The notes beneath the pieces were generated by a model. The model was not told the origin of the DNA. It saw nothing but the letters and a program-made list of their open reading frames with translations, and ran no database searches. From Callipepla californica brunnescens (lineage: Eukaryota; Chordata; Aves; Galliformes; Odontophoridae): a stretch of DNA of 64,000 nt. The position numbers and the translations under genes are program-made. The DNA lies in NCBI GenBank assembly GCA_023055505.1, contig JALIRH010000095.1, positions 372,001 through 436,000 on the forward strand, written 5' to 3'. This document shows positions 1 to 13,200 of this stretch, in pieces. How positions within the stretch are numbered: position 1 is the stretch's first letter; each line of letters begins with the position of its first letter.

Positions 1-1510
1 CTCAAAGCTGCCCCATTGCTTCCCCTTAGCTTCCTCACTGCTGCCCCATAGCTACCCCACTACTGCCCCATAGCCGCCCCGTAGCCTCAAAGCTGCCCCA
101 CTGCTGCCCCATGGCTGCCTCTTTGTTGCCCCATACCTGCCCCACTGCTGCCCTATAGCCACCCCATAGCTGCCTCACTTCTGCCCCATAACTGCCTCAT
201 ATCCTCCCCATAGCCTCCTCATAGATGCCTCACTGCTACACAATAGCTGCCCCACAGCTGCCCCATAGCTGCCTCACTGCAGCCCCACAGCTACTTTTTG
301 TCTGCCTCAAAGATGCCCCATAGCTTCCTCATGGCCTTCCCATAGTCTCATCATAGCTGCCCCACTGCTGCCCCATAGCTGCCTTACTACTGCCCCTTGC
401 TGCCCCAAGGCTCGCTTATAGCTACACCATAGCTGTTTCACTACTGCCACATAGCTGCCCCATGGCTGCCCCATAGCTGCTCAACTGCTGCCCCATAGTC
501 GCCCCATAGCTGCCCCACTGCTGCCCCATACCTGCTTCATAGCCTCCCCATAGTCTCCTCCTGCTACCCCACTGCTGCCCCATAGCTGCTCCATAGCCTC
601 TCAAGAGACTCCTCATAGCTGCCCCACTTCAGCCCCATAGCCGCCCCATAGCTGCCTCACTGCTGCCCCATTGCCACCCCATGGCTGCCTAATAGCCGCC
701 CCATAGCTGTCCCACTGCTGCCCCATAGCTGCCTTATAGGTGCCCCACTACTGCCACATTGCCGCTCTATAGCTGCCCCATAGCCACCCCATAGCTGCCC
801 CCATAGCCTTCTCAATAGCTTCCTTACTGCTGCCCATAGCTGCCCCACTGCTGCCCCATAGCTGCACCGTGGCTGCCCCATAGCCTCCCCATAGCCTCAT
901 CATAGCTGCCTCACTGCTACCCCATAGCTCCCTCGCTGCTTCCCCATAGCTGCCCCATGGCTACCTCATAGCTGCCCCATAGCTGCCCCACTACTGCCCC
1001 ATAGCCACCCCATAGCTGCCTCACTGCTCCCCCATAGCTACATTTTGTCTGCCTCAGAGCTGCCCCATCGCTTCCCCATGGCCTTCCCATAGCCTCCTCA
1101 TAGCTGCCAAACTACTGACCCATAGCTGCTTCACTACTGCCCCATAGCTGCCCAATGGCTTCCCCATAGCCGCCCTATAGCTGCCCAACTACTGCCCCAT
1201 AGCCTCCCCATAGCTGCCTCACTGCTCCCCTATAGCTGCCCCATGTCTGCCTCATCGCCGCCCCATAGCTGCCCCATAGCCTCTCGATAGCTGACCCATA
1301 GCTGCCCCATAGCCTCCTCATAGCTGCCTCACTGCTGCCTGATTGCTGCCTCACTTCTGCCCCATAGCTGCCCAATGGCTTCCTCATAGCCGCCCCATAG
1401 CTGCCCCACTGCTGCCCCATAGCTGCCTTATAGCTGCCCTACTACTGCCCCATAGCTGCCCCACTGCTGCCCAATAGCTGCCCCATAGCTTCCCCATAGC
1501 CTCCTCATAC
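1..1510. repeat. 11-bp minisatellite (GCTGCCCCATA-type)
   Basis: Tandem copies of an 11-bp unit alternating between GCTGCCCCATA and GCTGCCCCACT, with many point variants. Because 33 bp is three units, minus-strand reading gives 11-residue peptide periods (MGQQWGSYGAA-like), which explains the short open frames here. No gene is visible. A short related stretch reappears at 20998-21165. Confidence 0.9.
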
Positions 1511-3816
1511 CTTTCTTTTCTCTTATTCTGGCATTCTGACATTCTGACATTCTGACATTCTGAGATACTCTCATTGTCACATTGCAACATTGTTACATTC
1601 TAATATTCTCCCATTCTGAACTTCTGGAATTATGACAACCTGCCGTTGTGACATTCTCCCATTCTGACATTATGACATTCTAATATTCTCACATTCTGAA
1701 GTTCTGGCATTATGACAACCTGCCCTTGTGCTATTTTCACATTCTGACATTCTGACATTCTAGCATTGTGACATAGTGACATTCTGGAATTGTGACAACC
1801 TGTCATTCTGACATTCTGTCATTGTGATACTCTCACATTCTGCTATTGTGACATTCAGATATTTGGACATTCTGAAATTCTGGAATTGTGACATTCTGAA
1901 ATTCTGGAAATGTGACAATCTGTCATTCTCACATTGTGACAATGCAAAATTCTGATACTGTGAAATTCTGACTCTCTCTCATTGTGACATTGTGAGATTC
2001 TCACATCGTGGCATTGTGGCATTCTCACTTTCTCACGTTCTGACATGTTAACATTGTGACATTCTAACATTCTCTCATTGTGATTTTCGGCCATATTTAT
2101 CATCTGACATTGTGACGTTCTGTCACAGTCATATGTTGTCATTGTGACATTCTATCTTCATGACATACTGATATTGTGACTTTGTGGCATTGTGATACAC
2201 TGACATTCTGAAATTGTGGCAATCTGTCATTGTGACTCTGTGACATTCTCCAATTCTGACATTCTCACATTCTAACGTTCTCACATTGTGTCATTCGGTC
2301 ATTGTCATATTCTCACTTTCTGATATTCTCTCATTGTGATATCGTGACGTTGTGACAATTTGACATTCTGACATTAAGACATTCCGACATCATGAGATTC
2401 TCTCTTTCTCTCATTCTGACATTTTGACATTGTGACATTCTCACTTTCTCATATTCTGCCATTCTGATATTCTGGCATTGTGACATTCTGAGATACTCAC
2501 ATTGTAACATTGTGACATTCTAATATTCTCACCTTCTGAAGTTCTGGCATTATGACGATCTGCCATTGTGATATTCTCACTTTCTGATATTATGACATTC
2601 TAGCGTTGTGACATAGTGAAATTGTGACATTGTGACATTCAGACATGTTGACATTCTGAAATTCTGGAATTGTGACAACCTGTCATTCTCACATTGTGAC
2701 AATGCAACATTCTGATATTGTGACATGATGACATTGTGACACTGTGACATTCTGAAATTCTAACTCTCCCTCATTCTGACGTTCAGACATTCTCACATTG
2801 TGACATTGTAAAACTCTGACTCTCTCTCATGGTGACATTCAGACATTCACACATTTTGACATTCTGACATTGTGACATTCTGGCATTCTGACATTCTCAC
2901 AATGTGTCATTCGGTCATTGTCATATTCTCACTTTCTGATATTCTCTCATTGTGATATTGTGACGTTGTGACAATTTGACATTCTGACGTTAAGACATTC
3001 TGACATCATGACATTCTCTCTTTCCCTCATTCTGACATTTTGACATTGTGACATTCTGAGATACTCTCATGGTGACATTGTGACATTGTGGCATTCTAAT
3101 ATTCTCACCTTCTGATGTTCTGGCATTATGACAATCTGCCATTGTGATGTTCTCACCTTGTGACATTGTGACATTCTAGCATTTTGACAATGCGTCATTC
3201 TGACGTTGTGACATAGTGACATTCTGGAATTTGGAAAATCTTTCATTCTGACATTCTGTCATTGTGACATTCTCAGAATCTGACATTGTGACATTCTGAT
3301 ATTTTCACATTCTGAAATTCTGTAATCGTGACAATCTGTCATTCTCCCATTGTGGTATTTGTGACGTTCTTACACTGTTACATATTGATATTCTTACCTT
3401 GAGACATTGCGACATTGTGACATAGTGATATTCTGTCATTCTGACATTTTGACATTCTCACATTCTCACTTTCTTACATTGTGACACTCGGTCATTGTGA
3501 TATTCTCTCTTTTTCATCTCCTCTTATTGTGACTTTCTGACACAGTCATATTCCCTAATCTTGTAGTTGTGACACAGTGAAGATTTGACATTCTGACATG
3601 AAGACACTCTGACATCATGACATTCTCACTTTCTCCCATTCTGACATGTTGACATTGTTGCATTCTAACATTCTCTCATTGCTATATTCTGACATATTTC
3701 TATTCTGTCATTGTGGCATTCTCTCACAGACACATGCTGCCATTTTGACATTCTATCGTTGTGACATTCTGACATTGTGACATTCTGAGATACTCTCATG
3801 GTGACATTCTGACATT
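1511..3816. repeat. 8-bp minisatellite (GACATTCT/GACATTGT)
   Basis: Degenerate tandem copies of an 8-bp unit, GACATTCT alternating with GACATTGT. Minus-strand frames show an 8-residue period (NVRMSECH-like), the expected artefact of an 8-bp repeat. Larger blocks recur, for example the TGTCATTCGGTCATTGTCAT segment near 2288 and 2906, which indicates a higher-order structure. No gene is seen. Confidence 0.9.
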
Positions 3817-3821
3817 CTAAT

Positions 3822-4154
3822 TGTATGGGAACTGTTGAATCATGGCCTGAACCACTGATTGATCACCTGAGGCAAGCCCTGAGTCAGCTGCAGGGGCACA
3901 AGTGAGTGTGATTGGAAGGGGTGGAGTTTGACTCCACCTCTGCCAAGACCCCATTTAAGGGCTGACCTCCAGCAGGGAAGGTTCTCTTGTTAGAGATCCC
4001 TCCCTTTTGGAGTTATTAGCGAGCCTCGACCATCATCAAGGTGAGCTCCTCTCTTTTCTTCTTGTTTGTATACCATTTTCTTAAGCCTACCTAAAATATA
4101 CCGCCTTTCGCACAATTTCCATGGAGTGCTTTTTTGGGGGTTATTTGCCCTATA
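3822..4154 (+). mobile_element. 333-bp solo LTR-like insertion
   Basis: A non-repetitive 333-bp island starts TGTATGGGAACTG and ends GCCCTATA inside the 8-bp minisatellite. It is flanked by identical CTAAT at 3817-3821 and 4155-4159, which I read as a 5-bp target-site duplication. The interior has an ATTGG box (about 3911) and a CATTTAAGG TATA-like box (3952-3960), the usual layout of an avian retroviral LTR. No coding capacity. The 3' terminal dinucleotide is TA rather than the canonical CA, so it may be a mutated solo LTR or a small non-autonomous LTR element. Family unknown. Confidence 0.6.
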
Positions 4155-4159
4155 CTAAT

Positions 4160-5330
4160 ATTCTGACTTTCTCACATCGTGACATTCAGTCACTGTCATA
4201 ATTCTCACTTTCTGATATTCTCTTACTGTGCTATTGTGGCATTGTGACAAGTTGACATTCTGACTTCATGACATTCTCTCTTTCCCTCATTCTGACATTG
4301 TGACATTGTCACGTTCTGACATTCGGTCGTTGTGATATTCTCACTTTTTCATATTCTCTCTTTGTGACATTGTGACACAGTCATATTCCCTGATTTTGTA
4401 ATTCTGATATTCTGACGTTCTGACATTCTGACATTCTCACAATGTGTCATTCATTCACTGGCATATTCTCACTTTCTGATATTCTCTCATTGTGATATTG
4501 TGACTTTGTGACAATTTGACATTCTGGCATCATGACATTCTCTCTTTCCCTCATTCTGATATTCTGACATTGGGACATTCTCACTTTCTCGTATTCTGAC
4601 ATTCTGATATATCAATAATCTGTAATTGCGACATTCTCTCATTGTGGCATTGTGACATTCTCTCATTCTGACACTGAAATTCTGAGATTTGTGATATTGT
4701 GACGTTCTCATACTGTGACATTCAGGCACTCTCACATTGGTTCATTCTGACATTCTGACGTTATGACATTTTGATGTTGTGACATTCACTCACTCCCATT
4801 CTGGCGTTTTCACATTCTGACATTCTCACAATCTGGCATTCTAAAATTGTGGCCATCTCTCATTGTGACATTCACTCATTCTCACATTCTGATAGTTTGA
4901 CAGTCTCTCTTGGTGACATTTTGAGGTTCTCTCGTTGTGACATTGTGATATTCTGACCTTCTGATGTTCTGACATTTTGACATTATAGCATTGTGACACT
5001 CTGACATTCTCTCCTTGTGACATTCTGACATTCCGATATTTTGACTTTCTCTCATTACCACATTCTGACATTCTGAAACTGTGGGAATCTGTCATTCTGA
5101 CATTCTGTCATTGTGATATTTGGACTTTGTGACATTTTGACATTTTGAAGTTCTGACATTCTGAGATCCTCTCATTGTGACACTGTGACATTGTCATTCA
5201 CTTGGTGTTATTATCTCTCATTGTGACGTTGTGACATTTTGATATTCCCCGATTTTCTAATTGCGACATTCTGACATTCGGTCATTGTGATGTTCTCACT
5301 TTTTCATATTCTCTCATTGTGACGTTTTGA
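4160..5330. repeat. 8-bp minisatellite, continued
   Basis: The same GACATTCT/GACATTGT repeat continues to the right of the 333-bp insertion. Minus-strand open frames here are repeat read-through. Confidence 0.88.
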
Positions 5331-5335
5331 CACAG

Positions 5336-6258
5336 TGTCACGCTCCAAAATAAAGGAGGGAGATGAGGTTCTTTATATGTATGTGTATACCCGATGGTGA
5401 GATTAAAAGGCAATGGTTCAAATTTTAGCCCAACCAGTTTATTACAATAAGTAGTTTTTTAGGGATATGGGGAAGGGAAGATGGGTGATAGAAAAGAGAT
5501 GAAAAGCGAAGAGACTTGGCAGAAAGCAAGAAAGAGAAAGAGAGAGCATCAGCACCGTGGATCTGGCGAGGTCCGTAGTCCGTTGGTCTCAGGAATTCTT
5601 CTGGTCTCCGCGGGGGATGGGAGAAAGCCGGGAAGTTTTGCAGCAAGCAGGCGCTGTGCAGGGGGGTTCTTCCAAAGAGGTTTTTCCCTCAGGAAAGTCT
5701 CTTCTTCAAAGTCTTTGGTTTAGTGGTGTCGAGAAAACCAACTGAGCAACTCGACACACCAATGAGTTCTGTCAAGCGGCGCGCTGGGTACATGGGGGAT
5801 TGCTTCACCAAACATGCGCACGTAAGAGAGAAATGAATAGCTATTTAAAGGTATAGCACATGCATATTCATCACATTCCAGACTCTGGTTATCGAGGGGA
5901 TTAAACCTAAAGGTCAGTTTTGCTTTAAATTTTCAAACCTTGAAGGAGGAAAGCTCCTCACCATTCATGTGGGTGTTTTGTTTTAAGAGAGGCTTGTCTT
6001 GTAGGGACAACAGGGTGTCTATCCTGCTTTCTTTAGCTGCCTCCGTGTTCTGGCATTAGTTTGATTTGTGCCCACCCAACACATCTGGCCCAACAGATAA
6101 ATCAACAGGAGTAGTACTTTCGGTGCCATACAAGTATTATTGTCCTTTGTGATGATCAGCTTCTCCAAGCAGTTGTCAATTAGAGTCTTCTAGCCAGAAA
6201 GACCTCATGAAGCAAGCTTTGAGACAACAAAAGTAAAAAACAGTTGCTGTCTTTCACA
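5336..6258 (-). mobile_element. Solo LTR, 923 bp, minus orientation
   Basis: Unique sequence interrupting the minisatellite, with plus-strand ends TGTCACGC and TTTCACA, i.e. TG...CA on either strand. It is flanked by CACAG at 5331-5335 and 6259-6263, a 5-bp target duplication. Read on the minus strand it has a TTTAAATAG TATA-like box at about 5841-5849 and an AATAAA polyadenylation signal at 5438-5443, in the order expected for U3-R-U5. No internal retroviral genes remain, so it is a solo LTR left by recombination between two LTRs. Open frames inside it on both strands are incidental. Family not identified. Confidence 0.75.
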
Positions 6259-6263
6259 CACAG

Positions 6264-7235
6264 TCATATTCCCTGAATTTTAATTGGGAGGTTGTGACGA
6301 TTTGACATTCTGACATTAAGACATTCTGACATCATGACATTCTCCCTTTCTCACATTCTGACATGTTGACATTGTGACATTCTAATATTCTCTCATTGTG
6401 ACATTGTGACATTCTGACATTCTTATATTCTCACCTTCTGATGTTCTGGCATTCTGACAATCTGCCATAGTGACATTCTGACATTGTGATATTGTGATAT
6501 TATGACATTGTGGCTTTGTGACTTTGTGATATTCTCGCAGTGTCAAATTCTGTGATTCTGACATTCTGAGATTGTGACATCGTGGCATTTTGGGAATCTG
6601 GCATAGTGATATTGTGATATTCTCACATTTTGTCATTCTGACATTCTGACAATCTGATATTGTGACATTCTCAGATTGTTACATTGCTGCGTTCTGAAAT
6701 TCTCTCATTGTGACATTGTGAAGTTGTGAAATTCTGACATTCTGACATTATGATGTGATGTCTTTGTTACATTCTGAGATTGTGCCAATGTTACATTCTT
6801 CTATTCAGATACATTGTGACATTCTCAACTTAGGACATTCTGATATTCTTGCATTCTGACGTTGTGACATTCTGACATTCTGAAATTCGGACATTCTCAC
6901 ATAATCACATTCTGACATCATTTCGTTCTCACATTCTGACATTCTGTTATTCTGACATTCTCATATTCTCACTTTGTGACATTGTGACGTTCTGACATCC
7001 TCACGTACTGACATTCTGAAAATGCGACCTTCTGACATTGTGACACTGTAATATTCTGACTGTGAAATTTTTACCTTCTGGTATTGTGACAGTCTTTCAT
7101 TTTTGCATTGTGACATTCTGACACTGTGACATTTTTAGATTCTCACATTGTGATATTTTGGCATTGTGAAATTCTAACCTTGTGACACTGACATTCTGAC
7201 ATTGTGATACTTTGATATTGTGACTGTCACATTCT
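6264..7235. repeat. 8-bp minisatellite, right end
   Basis: The GACATTCT-type repeat resumes after the LTR and becomes more diverged before meeting the telomere-like array at about 7240. No gene is seen. Confidence 0.88.
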
Positions 7236-7239
7236 GACA

Positions 7240-10200
7240 CCGTTAGGGTAGGGTTAGGGTTAGGTTTAAGGGGTAGGGTAGGGATGGGGTAGGGTTAGGG
7301 TTAGATAATGGTTAGGGTAAGTATTAGGGTCAGGGTTAAGGGTAGGGTGTGAGGTAGGGTTAGGGTTTTAGGGTTAGGGTTAGGTTAGGGTAGGGTTTAG
7401 GGTTAGGGTGTAGGGTTAGGGTAAGGGTAGGGTTAGGGTTAGGGGTTAAGGTTAGGGGTTAGGGTCAGGGGTTAGGTTTAGGGATAGGGTCAGGGTTAGG
7501 GTTAGAATTAGGGTAGGGTTAGGTTTAGGGTAAGGGTTAGGGTTAGGGTAGGGTAAGGGTTAGGATTAGGGTTGGGTAAGGGTTAGGGGTAGGATTACGG
7601 GTAGGGTTAGTGTTACAGTTAGGGTCCATCAATAGGGTTAGCAAAGGGTTAGGTGTTAGGGTTAGGGGTTAGGGTTAGGGGTTAGGGTTAGGGTAGAACT
7701 AGGGTCCATCAATAGGGTTATGGTAGGGTTAGGGTTTAGGGTTAGGGTAGGCTTAGGGTTAGAGTAGAATTAGGGTTAGATTGGAGGGTTAGGGTAGGGT
7801 TAGGGTTAAGGGTTAGGGTTAAGGGTTAGGGTAGGGTTAGAGATAGGTAAGGGTTAGGGTAAGGGTTAGGGTTAGGGATAGGGTAAGGGTTAGGGTTAGG
7901 GTAGGGCTAGGGTTAGGGATAGGTAAGGGTTAGGGTAAGGGTTAGTGTAGGGTTAGGGGTAGGGGTATGGGTAGGGTTAGGGTAGGGTTAGGGTTAGGGT
8001 TGGATTAGAATTTTCGGTAAGGGTTAGGGTTAGGAGTTAGGGTCAGTGTCAGGGTTAGGGCTTAGCGTTAGGGATAGGGTAAGAGTTAGGGTAGGGTTAG
8101 TGTTAGGGTTAGAGTTAGGGTAAGGGTAGGGTTAGGGTAGGTTTAGGGTAAGGTTAGGGTTTGGGTTAGGGGTTAGGGGTTAGGGCTAGGGTAGGGTTAG
8201 GTCTAGGGTAGGGCTAGGGTAGGGTTAGGGGTTTGTGTTAGGGTTAGGGGCAGGGTTAGGGTTAGGATTAGGGTAGGGTTTGGGTTAGGTAAGGGTTTGG
8301 GGTTAGGGCTTATGGGTTGGGGTTAGGGGTTAGGGTCACGGTTAGGGTAGGGTAAGGTTAGGGTTAGGGTTAGTGTTAGGGTTATGGTTAGGGGTTAGGG
8401 TAAATGTTAGGGTAGGGTTAGGGTTAAGGGTTAGGGTAGGGTTAGGGTTAGGTAAGGGTTAGGGTAGGGTTAAGGAGGGTTAAGGGTAGGGTTTGAGTCA
8501 GGGGTAGGGTAGGGTTAGGGTTAGGGTAGGGTTAGGGGTTAGTGTTAGGGTAGAATTAGGGTTAGATTTGAGGGTTAGTGTAGGGTTAGGGTTAGGTAAG
8601 GGATAGGGTTAGGGTTAGGTGTTAGGGTAGGGTTAGGGTAGGGTTAGGGATAGGTAAGGGTTAGGGTCAGGGATAGTGTTAGGGTCAGTGTTAGGGTTAG
8701 GGTATGGTTAGGGTTAGGGCAGGGTTAGGGTAGGGCTAGGGTTAAGGGTTAGGGTTAAAATTAGGGGTTAGGGGTTAGGGCTAGGGTAGGGTTAGGGGTT
8801 AGTGTGAGGGTTAGGGGCAGGGTTAGGGTTAGGGTAGGGTTGGGGTTAGGGGCAGGGTTAGGGTTAGGGCTTAGGGGTTGGGGTTAGGGGTTAGGGTCAC
8901 GGTTAGTGCAGGGTTAGGGTTAGTGTTAGGGTAAGGGTTAGGGTAGGGTTAGGGGTTAGGGTAGGGTTAGTTTTAGTGTTAGTGTTATGGTTAGGTAAGG
9001 GTTAGGGGTTAGGGTAAATGTTAGGGTAGTGTTAGGGTTAGGGTAGGGTTAGGGTTAGGTAAGGGTTAGGGTAGGGTTAGGGTCAGGGTTAAGGGTAGGG
9101 TTTGAGTCAGGGTTAGGTTTAGGGTGGGGTTAGGGTTAGGGTAGAATTAGGGTTAGATTTGAGGGTTAGTGTAGGGATAGGGTTAGGTAAGGTATAGGGT
9201 TAGGGTTAGGGGTTAGGGTAAGTGTTAGAGTAGGGTTAGGGTTAAGGGTTAGGGTAGGGTTAGGGATAGGTAAGGGTTAGGGTCAGGGATAGGGTTAGGG
9301 TCAGTGTTAGGGTTAGGGTATGTTTAGGGTTAGGGCAGGGTTAGGGTAGGGCTAGGGTTAATGGTTAGGGTTAAAATTAGGGGTTAGGGGTTAGGGCTAG
9401 GGTAGGGTTAGGGGTTAGTGTTAGGGTTAGGGGCAGGGTTAGGGTTAGGGTAGGGTTGGGGTTAGGGGCAGGGTTAGGGTTAGGGCTTAGGGGTTGGGGT
9501 TGGGGGTTAGGGTCACGGTTAGTGCAGGGTTAGGGTTAGTGTTAGGGAAAGGGTTAGGGTAGGGTTAGGGGTTAGGGTAGGGTTAGTTTTAGTATTAGTG
9601 TTATGGTTAGGTAAGGTTTAAAGGTTAGGGTAAATGTTAGGGTAGTGTTAGGGTAAGGGTTAGGGTAGGGTTAGGGTCGGGGTTAAGGGTAGGGTTTGAG
9701 TCAGGGTTAGGGTTAGGGTAGGGTTAGGGGTTAGGGTTAGGGTAGATTTAGGGTTAGATTTGAGGGTTAGTGTAGGGTTAGGGTTAGGGGTTAGGGTAAG
9801 GGTTAGGGTAGGGTTCGGGTTAAGGGTTAGGGTAGGGTTAGGGATAGGTAAGGGTTAGAGTAAGGGTTAGGGTCAGGGATAGGGGTAGGGTCAGTGTTAG
9901 GGTTAGGGTTAGGTTTAGTGTTAGGGTTATGGTCAGGTAAGGGTTAGGGTAAGGGTTAGGGGTTAGGGTAAATGTTAGGGTAGTGTTAGGGTAGTGTTAG
10001 GGTGAGGGTTAGGGTAGGGTTAGGGTTAGGGTACGGTTAGGGTAAGTGTTATGGTTAGGGTAGGGTTAGGGGTAGGTTTTGGGTCCATCAATAGGGTTAG
10101 GGTTAGTGTTAGGGTTAGGGTTTAGGGTTAGGGGTTAAGATTAGGGGTTAGGGTTAGGGTAGGGTTAGGGGTTACGTTAAGGTTTAGGGTTAGGGGTTAG

Positions 10201-13200
10201 GGTCAGGGTAAGTGTTAGGGTTAGAGTTAGGGTAGGGTTTGGTTTAGGGTAAGGGTTAGGGTAGGGTTAGGGTTGGGTTAGGGTTAGGGTAGGGTTAGGG
10301 TAACGGTTTAGGGTAGCGTCAGGGGTTAATTTTAGGATAAGGGTTAGGGTAGGGTTAGGGGTTAGGGTTAGGGTTAGGGATAGGGTTGGGGTTAGGGTAG
10401 GGCTAGGGTTAGGGTTAGGGTTATGGTAAGGGTTATGGTAAGGGTTAGGGCAGGGTTAGGGTTAAGGTTAGGGTAAGGGTAGGGTTAGGGTAGGGCTAGG
10501 GTTAGGGTTAGGGTTATGGTAAGGGTTAGGGCAGGGTTAGCTTTAGTGTAAGGGTAGGGTTAGGGATAGGTAAGGGTTAGGGTTAGGGTCAGGGATAGGG
10601 TAGGGTTAGGCTTAGGGTAGGGCTAGATTTAGGGGTTAGGGGTAGGGGTATGGGTAAGGGTTAGGGTAGGGTTAGGGATAGGTAAGGGTTAGGGTAAGGG
10701 TTAGGGTTAGGGTCAGGGATGGGGGTAGGGTCAGTGTTAGGGTTAGGGTATGGTTAGTGTAAGGGGTAGGGTTAGGGTAGGGCTAGGGTTAGTGTTAGGG
10801 TTAAAATTAGGGGTTAGAAGTTAGGGCTAGGGTAGGGTTAGGGGTTAGTATTAGGGTTATGGGCAGGGTTAGGGTTAGGGTAGGGTTGGGGTTAGGGTTA
10901 GGGCAGGGTTAGGGTTAGGGCTTAGGGGTTGGGGTTAGGGGTTAGGGTCACGGTTAGGGTAGGGTTAGGGTTAGTGTTAGGGTAAGGGTTAGGGTAGGGT
11001 TAGGGGTTAGAGTAGGGTTAGTTTTAGTGTTAGGGTTATGGTTAGGTAAGGGTTAGGGTAAGGGTTTGGGGTTAGGGTAAATGTTAGGGTTAGGGTAGGG
11101 TTAGGGTTAGGTAAGTGTTAGGGTAGGGTTAGGGTCAGGGTTAAGGGTAGGGTTTGAGTCAGGGTTAGGGTCAGGGTTAGGGTTAGGGTACGGTTAGGTT
11201 AAGTGTTATGGTTAGGGTAGGGTTAGGGTTAGGTTTTGGGTCCATCAATAGGGTTAGGGTTAGTTTAGATTAGGGTTAGTGTAGGGTTAGTGTTAGGGTT
11301 AGGGGTTAGGGTTAAGGTAGAATTAGGGTCCATCAATAGGGTTATGGTAGGATTAGGGTTTAGGGTTAGGGTAGGGTTAGGGTTAGGGGTAAGGGTTAGA
11401 GTAGAATTAGGGTTAGATTGGAGGGTTAGGGTAGGGTTAGGGTAGGGTTAGGGTTAGGGTAGGGTTAGAGATAGGTAAGGGTTAGGGTAGGGTTAGGGTC
11501 AGGGTCAGGGTTAAGGGTAGGGTTTGAGTGAGGGTTAGGGTAGGGTTAGGGTCAGGGTTAAGGGTTGGGTTTGAGTCAGGGTTAGGGTCAGGGTTAGGGT
11601 TAGGGTACGGTTAGGGTACGTGTTAGGGTTAGGGTAGGGTTAGGGTTAGGTTTTGGGTCCATCAATAGGGTTAGGGTTAGTTTAGATTAGGGTTAGTTTA
11701 GGGTTAGGGTTAGTTTAGGTTAGGGTTAGTGTAGGGTTAGTGTTAGGGTTAGGGTTTAGGGTTAGGGGTTACGGTAAGGGTTAGGGTTAGGGGTTAGGGT
11801 CAGGGATAGGGTCAATGTTAGGGTTAGGGTAAGGGTTAGGGTTAGGGGTTAAGTTTAGGGTAGGGTTAGGGTTAGGGTAGGGTTATGGTAAGGAATCAGT
11901 AGGGTTAGGGTTAGAGTTAGTTTTAGGGATCTGGTGGGTTGGGGTTAGGGTTTAAGGTTAGGGTTAGGTTTAGGGTAGGGTTAGGGTAGGGTTAAGGTTT
12001 AGGGTTAGGGTTAGGGATAGGTAAGGGTTAGGGTAAGGGATAGGGTTAGGGTGAGGGGTAGGGTTAGGGTAGGGCTACGGTTAGGGTTAGGGGTTAGGGT
12101 TAGGGTAGTGTTAGGGTTAGGGTGAGGGGTAGGGTTAGGGTAGGGCTACGGTTAGGGGTTAGGGTTAGGGGTTAGGGTTAGGGTAGTGTTAGGGTTAGGT
12201 TAGGGTTAGGGGTAGGGGTATGGGTAGGGTTAGGGTAGGGTTAGGGTTAGGTTGGATTAGAATTTACGGTAAGGGTTAGGTTTAGTGGTTAGGGTCAGTG
12301 TCAGGGTTAGGGGTTAGGGTTAGGGATAGGGTAAGAGTTAGGGTTAGGGTTAGAGTTAGGGTAGGGTTATAGTTAGGTTTAGGGTAGGGTTAGGGTAAGG
12401 GTAGAGTTAGAGTAGGTTTAGGGTAAGGGTAGGGTAGTGTTAGGGTAGGGTATGGGTTAGGGATTAGGGCTAGGGTAGGGTTAGGGGTTAGTGTTAGGTT
12501 TAGGGTTAGGGTAGGGTTGTGGTTAGGGTTAGGGTAGGGTTGGGGTTAGGGACAGGGTTAGGGTTTGGGCTTACGGGTTGGGGATAGGGGTTAGGGTCAC
12601 GGTTAGGGTAGGGTTAGGTTAGGTTTAGGGTTAGTGTTAGGGTTATGGTTAGGTAAGGGTTAGGGTAAATGTTAGGGTAGGGTTAGGGTTATGGGTTAGG
12701 GTTATGGGTTAGGGGTAGGTAAGGGTTAGGGTAGGGTTAGGGTCAGGGTCACGGTTAAGGGTAGGGTTTGAGTCAGGGTTAGGGTAGGGTTAGGGGTAGG
12801 GTTAGGGTAGGGTTAGGGATAGGTAAGGGTTAGGGTAAGGGTTAGGGATAGGGTAGGGTTAGGGTTAGGGTAGGGCTAGATGTAGGGGTTAGGGGTAGGG
12901 GTATGGTTAGGGTTAGGGTAGGGTTAGGGATAGGTAAGGGTTAGGGTAAGGGTTAGGGATAGGGTAGGGTTAGGCTTAGGGTAGGGCTAGATTTAGGGGT
13001 TAGGGGTAGGGGTATGGGTAAGGGTTAGGGTAGGGTTAGGGTTAAGGGTTAGAGTAGGGTTAGGGATAGGTAAGGGTTAGGGTAAGGGTTAGGGTTAGGG
13101 TCAGGGATGGTGTAGGGTCAGTTTTAGGGTTAGGGTATGGTTAGTGTAAGGGGTAGGGTTAGGGTTAGGGTAGGGCTAGGGTTAGTGTTAGGGTTAAAAT

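Noticed and set aside
5425..5745. Open frames inside the 923-bp solo LTR
   Set aside because: They overlap on opposite strands within a regulatory LTR and resemble no protein.
1..7235. Many short minus-strand open frames with repeated MGQQWGSYGAA or NVRMSECH peptides
   Set aside because: The peptide period equals the DNA unit length (11 or 8), with no start context or unique domain.
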